Shown here: positions 1 through 8,646 of the stretch, piece after piece
Position numbering within the stretch: position 1 is the first letter of the stretch
Layout: every line of letters starts with the position of its first letter
Assembly: GCF_900142645.1 (NCBI RefSeq)
Contig: NZ_FRBP01000012.1
Coordinates: 109,212 to 173,211, forward strand
Direction: 5' to 3'
Source: Eubacterium callanderi
GTDB taxonomy: Bacteria > Bacillota > Clostridia > Eubacteriales > Eubacteriaceae
Length of the DNA stretch: 64,000 bases
Position numbers and translations under genes: made by a program
The notes under the pieces: generated by a model
Databases searched by the model: none
What the model was told of the DNA's origin: nothing
Seen by the model: the letters and a program-made list of their open reading frames with translations, nothing else

Positions 1-62
1 AAAAGAATGGCGGTGAAAATGCCCACATTAATCAGGTCCTTTGCCTGAAGCTTATTATTCAT
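1..62 (-). CDS. Putative ECF transporter S component, MptD/Trep_Strep-like, N-terminal fragment
   Basis: Only the first 20 codons are inside the window. The ATG at 60-62 follows a strong ribosome binding site (cctcct at 71-76 on the plus strand). The peptide starts MNNKLQAKDLINVGIFTAIL, which resembles the N terminus of the MptD/Trep_Strep family of integral membrane proteins thought to be substrate-binding subunits of ECF vitamin or metabolite importers. That similarity is from memory of the family and rests on a very short stretch, so the call is tentative. The gene runs out of the window at position 1. Confidence 0.5.
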   Translation of the reverse strand, partial: MNNKLQAKDLINVGIFTAIL

Positions 63-80
63 ATAAATTTCCTCCTGTTT

Positions 81-100
81 TAGTTAGTTCTATCTAACTA
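81..100. promoter_or_regulatory. Inverted repeat upstream of the ECF-like gene, candidate operator
   Basis: A perfect 7-bp inverted repeat, TAGTTAG-N6-CTAACTA, lies 5 bp beyond the ribosome binding site of the ECF-like gene. Its size and symmetry fit a dimeric MarR- or TetR-type operator. No regulator gene is visible next to it inside the window. Confidence 0.45.
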
Positions 101-104
101 CGAT

Positions 105-139
105 TTTTTAAAGAAGGACTCCATGATCTCGGAGTCCTT
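105..139 (-). terminator. Hairpin terminator between the ABC exporter and the ECF-like gene
   Basis: AAGGACTCC (114-122) pairs with GGAGTCCTT (131-139), a 9-bp stem with an 8-nt loop. On the minus strand it is followed by a T-containing tract, so it can end transcription coming from the ABC genes. Confidence 0.55.
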
Positions 140-218
140 TCATAAGCATATTAAGTGTAGCATAACCCTTTGTCTCTCGTCTGCTCCATCCGGACAAAAT
201 AAATCTATTCAGACAGAA

Positions 219-236
219 AAACCGTCTAAACGGTTT
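219..236 (-). terminator. Terminator after the ABC exporter operon
   Basis: AAACCGT-N4-ACGGTTT forms a 7-bp stem about 40 bp past the stop of the second ABC gene and is followed on the minus strand by a short T run. Confidence 0.55.
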
Positions 237-276
237 ATTCTCCGTCTTTTAGGAGCAATTAGGCTTTTCTCTGAAC

Positions 277-2163
277 TCAGGCTGCCTCCTCGGCAAAGTT
301 TCCAGTATAGAGCTCATAATACTTCCCCTCCTCGGCGATAAGCTCATCGTGGGTACCTCGCTCAATAATGCGGCCGTTTTCCAGCACCATGATACAGTCT
401 GCATTGCGGACAGTGGAGAGGCGGTGAGCGATAACAAAGGTGGTTCTGCCCTTCATCAGGCGGTCCATTCCCTCCTGCACCATGACTTCGGTACGGGTGT
501 CGATGGAGCTGGTAGCCTCGTCCAGAATGAGAACCGGCGGGTCGGCAACCGCAGCTCTTGCTATGGACAGAAGCTGTCTTTGTCCCTGGCTCAGGCTGCC
601 GCCGTCGCCAGTGAGCATGGTCTGGTAGCCATCCGGCAGCCGGCTGATAAAACCGTCGGCATTGGCCAATTTCGCAGCAGCGATACAGTCCTCATCGGTG
701 GCATCCAGCCGTCCAAAGCGGATATTGTCCATGACAGTGCCTGTAAAAAGATGCGTATCCTGCAGAACAATGCCCAGTGAGCGCCGTAAATCGGCCTTTT
801 TAATCTTATTGATGTTAATGCCGTCATAGCGTATTTTCCCGTCCTGTATATCGTAGAAGCGGTTGATCAGATTGGTGATGGTCGTCTTTCCTGCACCAGT
901 GCTGCCCACAAAGGCAATCTTTTGCCCAGGTTTGGCAAAAAGCCTTATGTCATGCAGTACCATATGGATATCGTCGTAGCCAAAATCGACGCCGTTAAAG
1001 GTAACCTCCCCTTCCAGCCGTTTGTAGGTAACAGTACCTTCTGCCCTGTGTGGGTGCTTCCACGCCCAGAGGCCTGTACGCTCTGTACTCTCGCAAAGGG
1101 AGCCGTCCGGCTGCTCCACTGCATTGACCAGCTGGACATAGCCTGCATCAGACTCGGGCTTTTCCTCCAGAAGGTTGAAGATACGGTCAGCCCCTGCCAG
1201 AGCCATGACAATGCTGTTAAGCTGCTGGCTGACCTGGGTGATGGGCTGGGTAAAGCTTTTGTTCAACGTGAGAAAAGACACCAGTGTTCCCAGAGTCAGG
1301 CTTACACTGCCACTCAGGGCCAGCACCGCACCCACAATGGCACACAGCACATAGCTGATATTACCGAGATTCGCGTTGACAGGCATGAGAATATTGGCAA
1401 ACTTATTGGCGCTGTTGGCGCTCTCACGTAGACGGTTATTACGCTCCCTGAAGCCTTCCAGGCTTTTTTCTTCATGGCTGAAAACCTTGACGACCTTCTG
1501 ACCGCTCATCATCTCCTCGATATAGCCGTTCACACTGCCCAGGTCCTTCTGCTGGGCCGCAAAATAAGCGCCTGATTTTCCGCCGAGCTTTGAAGTCGCG
1601 ACCAGCATAACCACGGTCATGGCCAGTGTCACCAGTGTCAGAGGAATATCCAGAAACAGCATGCTCACAAAGGTGGTGGCAATACTGATAATCGACTGGA
1701 TAATCTGTGGAAGACTCTGGCTGATGAGTTGGCGGAGAGTATCGACATCGTTGGTGTAAACCGACATGATATCGCCGTGAGCGTGGGTGTCAAAATACTT
1801 GATAGGCAGCGACTCCATGTGGGTAAAAAGCTTGATTCTGAGCTTTTTAAGGGTACCCTGGCTCACATTGATCATGATGCGGTTATAGGCAAAGGCCAGC
1901 CCTACACCAATGAGGTACATACAGGCCAGACGGACAAGCGCTGTGGCCAGCGGGCCAAAATCGGGATTGGCAGCTCCGGTCAGGGGGATAATATAATCGT
2001 CAATCAGAGTCTGCATAAACAGGGTTCCCTTAACGGTGATCAGAGTCGATCCGAAAATACATAAAAGCACTACCACTGTGGCTGCCTTGTAATTCTCGAC
2101 AATCATTGTCAGAATACGGCCAAGCGCCTTTATGCTCAGACCGTCTTTTTTAATTTTGTTCAT
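277..2163 (-). CDS. ABC exporter half-transporter, catalytic subunit of a heterodimer
   Basis: This 628-residue type IV ABC exporter half has six membrane segments in roughly the first 330 residues and a C-terminal nucleotide-binding domain. All ATPase motifs are canonical: Walker A GSTGAGKTT near residue 415, signature LSQGQ, Walker B VLILDEATSS with the catalytic Glu, and H-loop IAHRLS. A region of about 45 residues rich in charged residues joins the two domains. The start codon overlaps the stop of the preceding half-transporter by one base (TAATG), so the two are translationally coupled. The family includes multidrug and lipid exporters (BmrCD, TM287/288); the substrate cannot be read from sequence. 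Confidence 0.88.
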   Translation of the reverse strand: MNKIKKDGLSIKALGRILTMIVENYKAATVVVLLCIFGSTLITVKGTLFMQTLIDDYIIPLTGAANPDFGPLATALVRLACMYLIGVGLAFAYNRIMINVSQGTLKKLRIKLFTHMESLPIKYFDTHAHGDIMSVYTNDVDTLRQLISQSLPQIIQSIISIATTFVSMLFLDIPLTLVTLAMTVVMLVATSKLGGKSGAYFAAQQKDLGSVNGYIEEMMSGQKVVKVFSHEEKSLEGFRERNNRLRESANSANKFANILMPVNANLGNISYVLCAIVGAVLALSGSVSLTLGTLVSFLTLNKSFTQPITQVSQQLNSIVMALAGADRIFNLLEEKPESDAGYVQLVNAVEQPDGSLCESTERTGLWAWKHPHRAEGTVTYKRLEGEVTFNGVDFGYDDIHMVLHDIRLFAKPGQKIAFVGSTGAGKTTITNLINRFYDIQDGKIRYDGININKIKKADLRRSLGIVLQDTHLFTGTVMDNIRFGRLDATDEDCIAAAKLANADGFISRLPDGYQTMLTGDGGSLSQGQRQLLSIARAAVADPPVLILDEATSSIDTRTEVMVQEGMDRLMKGRTTFVIAHRLSTVRNADCIMVLENGRIIERGTHDELIAEEGKYYELYTGNFAEEAA

Positions 2164-3926
2164 TAGCTCACCGCCTCCATTTCCATACTGCCCTCATCAA
2201 AATCTCCGCCGCCGTTTAGCTGAGAGGCGTAAATTTCCTGATAGATGGCATTTGTTTTCAGCAGATTGTCAGGCGTATCAAATGCGTTGACACGCCCCGC
2301 GTCCATCACCAGAACCCGGTCAGCATCCTCGACGCTGGAGATACGCTGGGCGATAATCAGCTTGGTCGTGCCTGGAATTTCGCTGATAAAGGCGCTCCGT
2401 ATCCGGGCGTCTGTAGCGGTATCCACCGCACTGGTAGAGTCGTCCAGGATCAGTATTTTCGGCTTTTTCAGAAGCGCCCTCGCAATGCAGATACGCTGCT
2501 TCTGTCCTCCGGAAACATTGGTGCCGCCCTGATCAATAACCGTGTCATATTTGTCGGGCAGCTGCTCAATAAAAGTATCGGCGCAGGCCAGCCTGCAGGC
2601 GTGCTTACATTCCTCCAGCGTCGCCTGCTCATTGCCCCAGCGCAGATTGTCCAGAATTGTCCCTGAAAACAATACATTCTTCTGAAGCACCACAGACACC
2701 TGATTTCTAAGAGTCTCCAGGTCATAATCCCGGACATTCCTGCCACCCACCAGCACCCTGCCATCCGTCACATCGTAGAGCCGGCTGATGAGATTGACCA
2801 GACTCGACTTGCCGCTGCCTGTGCCCCCGATAATGCCAATGGTCTCACCGGCGCGGATGTGAAGGTCGATATCTGAGAGTGTTTCCTTACCGCTTCCCTT
2901 TTTATAGGCAAAACAGACCTGTTCAAAATCAATGCTGCCATTTTCCACGGCTGTTACTGGGCGCGCCGAATCTTTGATATCGGCCTGTTCCTCCAGCACC
3001 TCGGTAATACGGCGGCAGCTGGCAAGGCTCATGGTCACCATCACAAAGATCATGGACAGCATCATCAGAGACATCATAATATTCATGATATAGCTGAACA
3101 TAGCGGTCAGCTCGCCGGTTGTCAGACTGCCGACAACAATCATCTGAGCGCCAAGCCAGGAAATCCCAAGGATGCAGCCATAAATAACAAACATCATTAC
3201 TGGGTTATTAAAGGCAAGGATGCCCTCTGCTTTAACAAAAAGCCGATACAGGTTAGTGGCTGCCCTGGTAAAGCGTGTATTTTCATAGTCCTCCCGGACA
3301 TAGGCTTTGACCACCCGTATGGCAGATACATTTTCCTGGACGCTCTCGTTTAAGGCGTCATATTTTTTAAAAACCTGGTCAAAAATTTTAATGGTCTTTA
3401 AAATAATCAATGCCAGAGCCAGGCCGAGAACCACAATAGCTGCCACAAAGACCAGGCTCAGCCGGGTATTAATGAAAAAGCACATGACCATGGCGCTGAT
3501 GAGCATCAGCGGCGCGCGGGTACACATGCGAAGGATCATTTGAAAGGCGTTCTGCACATTGGTAACGTCTGTTGTAAGCCGCGTGACCAGCCCGGCCGTG
3601 CTGTACTTGTCGATGTTTGAGAAGGAGAAGCGCTGGATATTTTCATACATTCCCTCCCTCAGGTTGCAGGCCAGGCCTGAAGACGCGCTGGCCGCGTATT
3701 TGCCCGCCAGAATACCAAAGATCAGGCTTGCCATGGCCATGATCACCATGATCCCTCCGTAAAAATAAATCTGCTGTATGTTTCCAGCCTCAATACCCCG
3801 GTCGATGATGAGTGATATGACCAAAGGGATCAAAACCTCCATCACAACCTCCAGGGCTGTAAATAAGGGTGTCAGCAGCGAAGCCTTTTTATACTGCTTC
3901 ACCTGCCCTAAAAGTGTTTTTACCAT
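2163..3926 (-). CDS. ABC exporter half-transporter, degenerate-site subunit of a heterodimer
   Basis: This 587-residue protein is the partner of the downstream ABC half. It has six membrane segments followed by an NBD with Walker A GGTGSGKSS and signature VSGGQKQ. Walker B reads ILILDDSTSA, with Asp where the catalytic Glu is expected, and the H-loop His is replaced by Gln (IIAQRISS). This is the pattern of the non-catalytic site in heterodimeric exporters such as TM287/288 and BmrCD. It is the first gene of a two-gene operon and is divergent from the LysR gene at 4082, a possible regulator. Confidence 0.88.
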   Translation of the reverse strand: MVKTLLGQVKQYKKASLLTPLFTALEVVMEVLIPLVISLIIDRGIEAGNIQQIYFYGGIMVIMAMASLIFGILAGKYAASASSGLACNLREGMYENIQRFSFSNIDKYSTAGLVTRLTTDVTNVQNAFQMILRMCTRAPLMLISAMVMCFFINTRLSLVFVAAIVVLGLALALIILKTIKIFDQVFKKYDALNESVQENVSAIRVVKAYVREDYENTRFTRAATNLYRLFVKAEGILAFNNPVMMFVIYGCILGISWLGAQMIVVGSLTTGELTAMFSYIMNIMMSLMMLSMIFVMVTMSLASCRRITEVLEEQADIKDSARPVTAVENGSIDFEQVCFAYKKGSGKETLSDIDLHIRAGETIGIIGGTGSGKSSLVNLISRLYDVTDGRVLVGGRNVRDYDLETLRNQVSVVLQKNVLFSGTILDNLRWGNEQATLEECKHACRLACADTFIEQLPDKYDTVIDQGGTNVSGGQKQRICIARALLKKPKILILDDSTSAVDTATDARIRSAFISEIPGTTKLIIAQRISSVEDADRVLVMDAGRVNAFDTPDNLLKTNAIYQEIYASQLNGGGDFDEGSMEMEAVS

Positions 3927-4014
3927 TTTTATCTTCCTTTCAAGGTTTGTTGTTTTTGCCTGTTATAGATAATATTAAACTACAAATTTTGTTGAAAGTG
4001 AATTCAAAAAATGT

Positions 4015-4046
4015 TATTATTAATTAAGAGTGTCAATTAATTAATA
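4015..4046. promoter_or_regulatory. Candidate LysR-type operator in the divergent intergenic region
   Basis: The 155-bp gap between the ABC operon and the LysR gene is very AT-rich. It holds a repeated ATTAATTAA element around gagtgtc, and a consensus-like GGAGG ribosome binding site follows for the LysR gene. LysR proteins usually bind T-N11-A palindromes in such divergent gaps. The assignment is weak because AT-rich palindromes are common. Confidence 0.3.
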
Positions 4047-4081
4047 AATAAAATTTTTATCAATAAATCAAGGAGGCCCTT

Positions 4082-4966
4082 ATGAACAGCACACAGCTCG
4101 AATGCTTTATGCAGGTCGCAGAGAACCTGAACTTCGCACGGGCAGCGGAAGCGCTGCACATCACACAGCCCTCAGTCACCCACCAGATCCATACCCTCGA
4201 GGCAGAGCTGAACGTAAAGCTCTTTCACCGCACCACGCGCTCCGTATCCCTGACACAGGCCGGACTGAGTTTTTTTGCCGACGCCAAAAACATCCTGTCC
4301 CTCATGAAAATATCAAAAATGCGGCTTCACGATGATAGCACAGACAAGCTCTCCTTTTTTGCCATGGGACTCCACAGCAAAATGGAGCTTTCCTTTCTTC
4401 CGGATATTATTAAGGAAATGAAGCGGCAGGTTCCACTGCTGCACCCCATTATCAAAATGGTTCCTTTCCACGCCCTTGCCAATCTCCTGACCGATGAAAC
4501 CATTGACGTCATGTTTGAATTTAAAAACGAAAAAACAGATAAGCTCCGTCTCAATTATGTCGAGCTGACCAAAGCGCCCATCGCCTGTGTCCTGCAAAAG
4601 GACCACCCCCTTGCCGGGCAGCCGTCTGTTACCCCGGCTGAGCTTAAAGATCTCAGCATTGTGCTCTGCCAACCGCCAGTGCCAGTATTCTCTGATATTT
4701 CGGCCTTTCAACAAAAGGAGGCATCCAATTTTTCACCGGCCAATTCCTATTTTTCTGAAAATATTGATGAGGCCTATACCCTCGTAAAGGCCGGACTAGG
4801 CTTCTCCCTTTTGCCCGACCTCATGCCAAGCCGTGACCCTGAGCTGGCCTACATTCCATACGACCCGTCCAACGAGGTTTCCTATGGCGTGTATTATAAG
4901 GGAAAGAAAAAAGACCCGCTGCTTAAGCTTTTTATTGAGCTTACAAAAAACACCTTTCTCCAATAA
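4082..4966 (+). CDS. LysR-family transcriptional regulator
   Basis: A 294-residue protein with the standard LysR layout: winged helix-turn-helix in residues 1-60 (AAEALHITQPSVTHQI), then an effector-binding domain of periplasmic-binding fold from about residue 90. The start is fixed by AGGAGG seven bases upstream of the ATG. It is divergent from the ABC exporter and converges on the FNT gene, with which it shares a bidirectional terminator. By family habit it may control the divergent exporter. The effector is unknown. Confidence 0.88.
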   Translation: MNSTQLECFMQVAENLNFARAAEALHITQPSVTHQIHTLEAELNVKLFHRTTRSVSLTQAGLSFFADAKNILSLMKISKMRLHDDSTDKLSFFAMGLHSKMELSFLPDIIKEMKRQVPLLHPIIKMVPFHALANLLTDETIDVMFEFKNEKTDKLRLNYVELTKAPIACVLQKDHPLAGQPSVTPAELKDLSIVLCQPPVPVFSDISAFQQKEASNFSPANSYFSENIDEAYTLVKAGLGFSLLPDLMPSRDPELAYIPYDPSNEVSYGVYYKGKKKDPLLKLFIELTKNTFLQ

Positions 4967-4970
4967 CAAC

Positions 4971-5003
4971 AAAAACACCTGAGCATAATGCTCAGGTGTT
5001 TTT
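4971..5003. terminator. Bidirectional terminator between the LysR and FNT genes
   Basis: AAAAACACCTGAGCAT pairs with ATGCTCAGGTGTTTTT. The long stem has an A tract on one side and a T tract on the other, as expected between convergent genes. Confidence 0.9.
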
Positions 5004-5027
5004 AGAACGAGGGAGATAAACCCTATA

Positions 5028-5798
5028 CTATACTGTTTCCTTCTTTTTTGAAATAAAATAGTACGGAATCGCCACAAAGAGAATGCCGCCAACCATGTTG
5101 CCCAAGGTTACGACAATGAGATTGTATGCGTAGCCGCCAATAGTGACAGCCGCTTCCATGGGCGCAAGCAGGGAGATTGTCAGCAGGGTCATATTTGCAA
5201 TGCTGTGCTCAAATCCTGTTGTGATAAAAGCAAAAAGGCACCAGAAAATCATGATAAGCTTCCCACTTTCCGATTTGCATTTAAAGCCGCACCACACTGC
5301 CAGGCAGACCAGCACATTACACAGAACCCCTCTCAGAAACAGGGGTACCAGAGGAAGGTTCATCTTAATCGCTGACGACGCTGCAATAAACTCACCGACT
5401 GGGCCGGTCGCAAAGCCTGCTCCCCAGAAAACAAGGGCCAGGAGCACAGACCCTGCCAGATTGCCAAGCCAGCAGACGCCCCACAGCTTTAAGGTATCCG
5501 CCATGGTAACGGATTTCGACATAAGTCCTGCTGTCATGACCATATTGTTTCCTGTAAAAAGCTCTGCCCCCGCGATGACCACCAGGCTCAGGGCAACGCC
5601 AAAGGCTGCCCCCATGACAATCTTAACATAAGGTTCCCCGGTCAGCAGGCCGCCAATGGTAAAAATTAATAAAACACCAAATCCAATGAAGGCACCAGCC
5701 AGCATGGCTGCCACAAAATAGCCAAGGGGGTTCTTTTTCAGCAGCCCGGTTTTGGCCGCGGCTGCTTTCTGCACACTCATAAACTCTTCAAAAAACAT
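5028..5798 (-). CDS. Formate/nitrite transporter (FNT) family channel
   Basis: This 256-residue membrane protein has six predicted helices and the FNT signatures AELFTGNN and GFEHSIANM; the latter carries the central-pore His. FNT proteins are pentameric channels for formate, nitrite or hydrosulfide. In an acetogen, formate exchange linked to the Wood-Ljungdahl pathway is the likeliest role, but this is inferred from the presumed host. The gene stands alone: the mttB terminator lies just upstream and the LysR gene converges on it. Confidence 0.88.
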   Translation of the reverse strand: MFFEEFMSVQKAAAAKTGLLKKNPLGYFVAAMLAGAFIGFGVLLIFTIGGLLTGEPYVKIVMGAAFGVALSLVVIAGAELFTGNNMVMTAGLMSKSVTMADTLKLWGVCWLGNLAGSVLLALVFWGAGFATGPVGEFIAASSAIKMNLPLVPLFLRGVLCNVLVCLAVWCGFKCKSESGKLIMIFWCLFAFITTGFEHSIANMTLLTISLLAPMEAAVTIGGYAYNLIVVTLGNMVGGILFVAIPYYFISKKKETV

Positions 5799-5840
5799 CT
5801 GTTATCCTCCTAACGCTTTTGTGAAAATTATAACAAAGGC

Positions 5841-5873
5841 AAAAAAGAAGCGCCGTGACCATCGTCACGGCGC
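5841..5873 (-). terminator. Terminator of the mttB/MFS operon
   Basis: GCGCCGTGAC-cat-cGTCACGGCGC forms a 10-bp GC-rich stem, followed on the minus strand by TTCTTTTTT. It sits 20 bp past the stop of the last methyltransferase gene. Confidence 0.92.
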
Positions 5874-5892
5874 AGGATTGCTTTGTTGATTC

Positions 5893-7299
5893 TTAACGGT
5901 ATTTTTCAGGCAGCAGGTCCTCCAGAATACTTCTCTGCTCCTTGTTAAAGTCAGGCTTAACATACTCATCCAGACGTTTCTTCCAAACCTCCGTCGCCAG
6001 CGATTCCGACGACGGACAGCCGGCCTGTATCCAGCTGTTATGATTATCCCGAATCGAAAGCTTCGGCATGATAAAGTCCGTACGGTAAGATTTTTGTGTC
6101 CGCTCAAAATGCTGTCCGGAGGGGCCGGTCTTTTTGATGGAGTCAAACATCACAGTTTTTTCATTAACCTCGTACCCCTGCTTCAGATGCTCCAGTGATT
6201 CAATCTTTTCTTCGTCTAAGATATATTTTTCATAGCCAATGGAATTAAAGGAGTCCAGCGTACCGCAGGCGTGCACAAGGCAATCCGTATCCAGTGCGTA
6301 GGCTGAAAACAGGTTCATAAAGGTCTCTGCACCGGCCTGGTAGTCCATGAGTTTGGAGTCTGTATTGCCTGCGCCGGTGTGTAAAGGTACATGATAATAA
6401 CGGGCCATCCGAGCCGAGGTCGCCGCGCTCCAAAGGCTTTCAATACCTCCGTAGGCCGCCCCGGAGGACAGACGCATGTCGGCGGAATCAAACTTTCCGC
6501 AATAGACTACCGGTGTCCCCGGCCGCACAATCTGTGACAGCACAATGGATGCCAGGATCATGGCATTACCTAAGATGAAGGTGCCCGCCATCGACTGCGG
6601 TGCAGTAATACCGAGGGTCTGTCCGCTGCAGATAATCAGCGCCTGCCCGCTGCGCGAGTAGGTGATCAGAGCCTCCGCCATCGAAGTTGAGAGACGCATC
6701 GGTCCCATTGTGTCAATTAAACCGGCAGCGATGATCTTATCACTCAGGTGTTCCACACCATAAAAACGGCGCATCATTTCAAGACTTTCTTCTGCTACCT
6801 CTTTTCCCTCAACCAGTCCCATCATCGGTTTGGTACAGTACTCAAGAGCTACTCCAAGACGGTATTTTTCCCTGATATCTGGCGGAATGTAAGATACGTC
6901 AATGACATTTGGATTTGACACATCCATTATTTTACTGGTTTCATGGAGTTTGTGAAAATTTACCAGATGCTCATGGCTTGCCTTTTCATATCTGCCTTCC
7001 TTTAAGACATAAATGGGCCCATAGGCTGGAACATTTTTTGTTTTTCCATCACCCACAGTGATCTTATCACCGTCACGCCCATACCAGTCAAAGGTACGCG
7101 GTACTGACGCAAGGGCTTCATCGACCATTTTTTTGTCGATGTAGACAATATCATTCTCGACCTTCGCGCCATAATTCCTGAAAATATCAATGGCCTCCTC
7201 GCAGTGAAAAACCACGCCGACCTCCGATAAAATTTTCAGGCTCTCCTCGTGAATTCTCTCAATTTCCTGGTCTGTTCCTATTGAATAGTTTAACTTCAT
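5893..7299 (-). CDS. MttB-family corrinoid methyltransferase without pyrrolysine (copy 1)
   Basis: This 468-residue protein belongs to the trimethylamine methyltransferase superfamily (COG5598). It has no in-frame amber codon, so it is of the non-pyrrolysine branch, whose characterised members (MtgB, MtpB, MtcB, MtyB) demethylate glycine betaine, proline betaine, carnitine or gamma-butyrobetaine onto a cognate corrinoid protein. It closely resembles the second copy at 10029: 32 of the first 40 residues match, and both share the C-terminal stretch IRDNHNSWIQAGCPS or nearly so. It is the last gene of the mttB-MFS-MFS-mttB operon. The substrate is unknown; a quaternary amine is inferred from the family. 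Confidence 0.88.
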   Translation of the reverse strand: MKLNYSIGTDQEIERIHEESLKILSEVGVVFHCEEAIDIFRNYGAKVENDIVYIDKKMVDEALASVPRTFDWYGRDGDKITVGDGKTKNVPAYGPIYVLKEGRYEKASHEHLVNFHKLHETSKIMDVSNPNVIDVSYIPPDIREKYRLGVALEYCTKPMMGLVEGKEVAEESLEMMRRFYGVEHLSDKIIAAGLIDTMGPMRLSTSMAEALITYSRSGQALIICSGQTLGITAPQSMAGTFILGNAMILASIVLSQIVRPGTPVVYCGKFDSADMRLSSGAAYGGIESLWSAATSARMARYYHVPLHTGAGNTDSKLMDYQAGAETFMNLFSAYALDTDCLVHACGTLDSFNSIGYEKYILDEEKIESLEHLKQGYEVNEKTVMFDSIKKTGPSGQHFERTQKSYRTDFIMPKLSIRDNHNSWIQAGCPSSESLATEVWKKRLDEYVKPDFNKEQRSILEDLLPEKYR

Positions 7300-7322
7300 T
7301 CTCTTGTCTCCTCGTTGTTAAG

Positions 7323-8597
7323 TTAATTGTTCTTTCTCTTTTTCTGTTCTTCCTCTGCCAACAGCCGTATACGTCCCCTGTTACGCTTCATAAATATTAT
7401 CAGCGCGGCAACCGCCATAATGCCAAAGCCTGCCTGCATCAGCATTACATACCGGTAAGCCATGCCTGAAGGATAAGTGTCTAACAGCTTGCCAATCACT
7501 GGCGGTAAAAAAGCATCGGACGCATAAGCGACTGTGGAGATAAGACCGATGGCGGTCCCCGAAAACTTCATCGGAATATCCGCTTCGTTCAGCGGCGCGT
7601 AGAGCTGACCTCTGACCGCGCCCGTCAGTATGATCTCAATAATAAATACAATGATAAACAGATACAGGCTTGCCCTGCTGTTTGGTATATAGCCGATCGC
7701 CAGTGCGCAGATAATCAGCAGAATGACCAGCCACAACATTGATTTGCTGGCGCCCAACCGGTCACCAAAGAAACCAGAGGCCAGAGCCCCAACCGGCTTA
7801 AAATAGGCAGTCAGCATGCCGATAAAAGCCATAGATGATACAGAAGCCCCAAAATTCAGATGGGCAATGGAGCTGCCGTAAGACCCAATAGTGCTTCCGA
7901 TTGTATAGCCTCCAAGAGCGATGATGGCAATGAGCCAGATATCGGCATTTTTCAGGCACTGCAATATGATTTTCCAGGGCTTCTCATCATTAATACTCTC
8001 ATCGTTTTCCAGGTCGTCTGTAAAGACAAACCAAGACGCCGCAGCCAGAAATATGAGGATACCGCCATATAAAAATATAACAAAGCGCAGCCCCATAGAT
8101 AGCGATACAAAGTGTGTAAACATCCAAGCCGCAAAGGTTCCGACAAGCACCTCAAAAAACGAAGCCCCTGCCTCACGTCCTCCATACGCTTTGCTTTCAC
8201 TGCCTACATTTCGTCCAAACTGTCTTGTCGCTTTAATTAAAGCGGCCCAAAAGGTGAGTGTTGTAGTGATCCCCAGCAACGCATAGATCACAATTGCCAC
8301 ATTGTAGGGTGGAAAGGTGCCAAACCAGAGGTTCAGCAGACCTGTTCCCAGAAAAGAAATTGTCAGAAGTTTTCGCGGTGAAAATTTATCAGCCACAATG
8401 CCACCCAGAAAGTATGTCAAAGTTGCTACCCATGCATAACAGCTGAATAAAACACCGAACTGCTCATTCGTCATCGTGAAAGCTTCTAGAAAAGCATTGT
8501 AATAACTGCTCCGCATGTAAACCACATAATAGATCGCGTTTCCGCCGGAGCACAATACTATAAACTGCAAAACACTTCTGATCCTTTGCCTTTTCAT
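7323..8597 (-). CDS. MFS transporter, probably for the methyltransferase substrate (copy 1)
   Basis: A 424-residue major facilitator protein with twelve predicted membrane helices. It is a paralogue of the next gene: 28 of the first 40 residues match, including LQFIVLC and the MRSS segment. It lies 23 bp upstream of mttB copy 1 and 49 bp downstream of the other carrier, so it is cotranscribed with both methyltransferases. Betaine-type substrates are often imported by BCCT or ABC systems, so an MFS pair tied to MttB genes is unusual. Import of a methylated amine, or exchange with the demethylated product, is an inference from position. Confidence 0.82.
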   Translation of the reverse strand: MKRQRIRSVLQFIVLCSGGNAIYYVVYMRSSYYNAFLEAFTMTNEQFGVLFSCYAWVATLTYFLGGIVADKFSPRKLLTISFLGTGLLNLWFGTFPPYNVAIVIYALLGITTTLTFWAALIKATRQFGRNVGSESKAYGGREAGASFFEVLVGTFAAWMFTHFVSLSMGLRFVIFLYGGILIFLAAASWFVFTDDLENDESINDEKPWKIILQCLKNADIWLIAIIALGGYTIGSTIGSYGSSIAHLNFGASVSSMAFIGMLTAYFKPVGALASGFFGDRLGASKSMLWLVILLIICALAIGYIPNSRASLYLFIIVFIIEIILTGAVRGQLYAPLNEADIPMKFSGTAIGLISTVAYASDAFLPPVIGKLLDTYPSGMAYRYVMLMQAGFGIMAVAALIIFMKRNRGRIRLLAEEEQKKRKNN

Positions 8598-8646
8598 GAT
8601 TAACTCCCTTTAATTAAAATCCACTGTTTTTTTCTAACACATGGAT

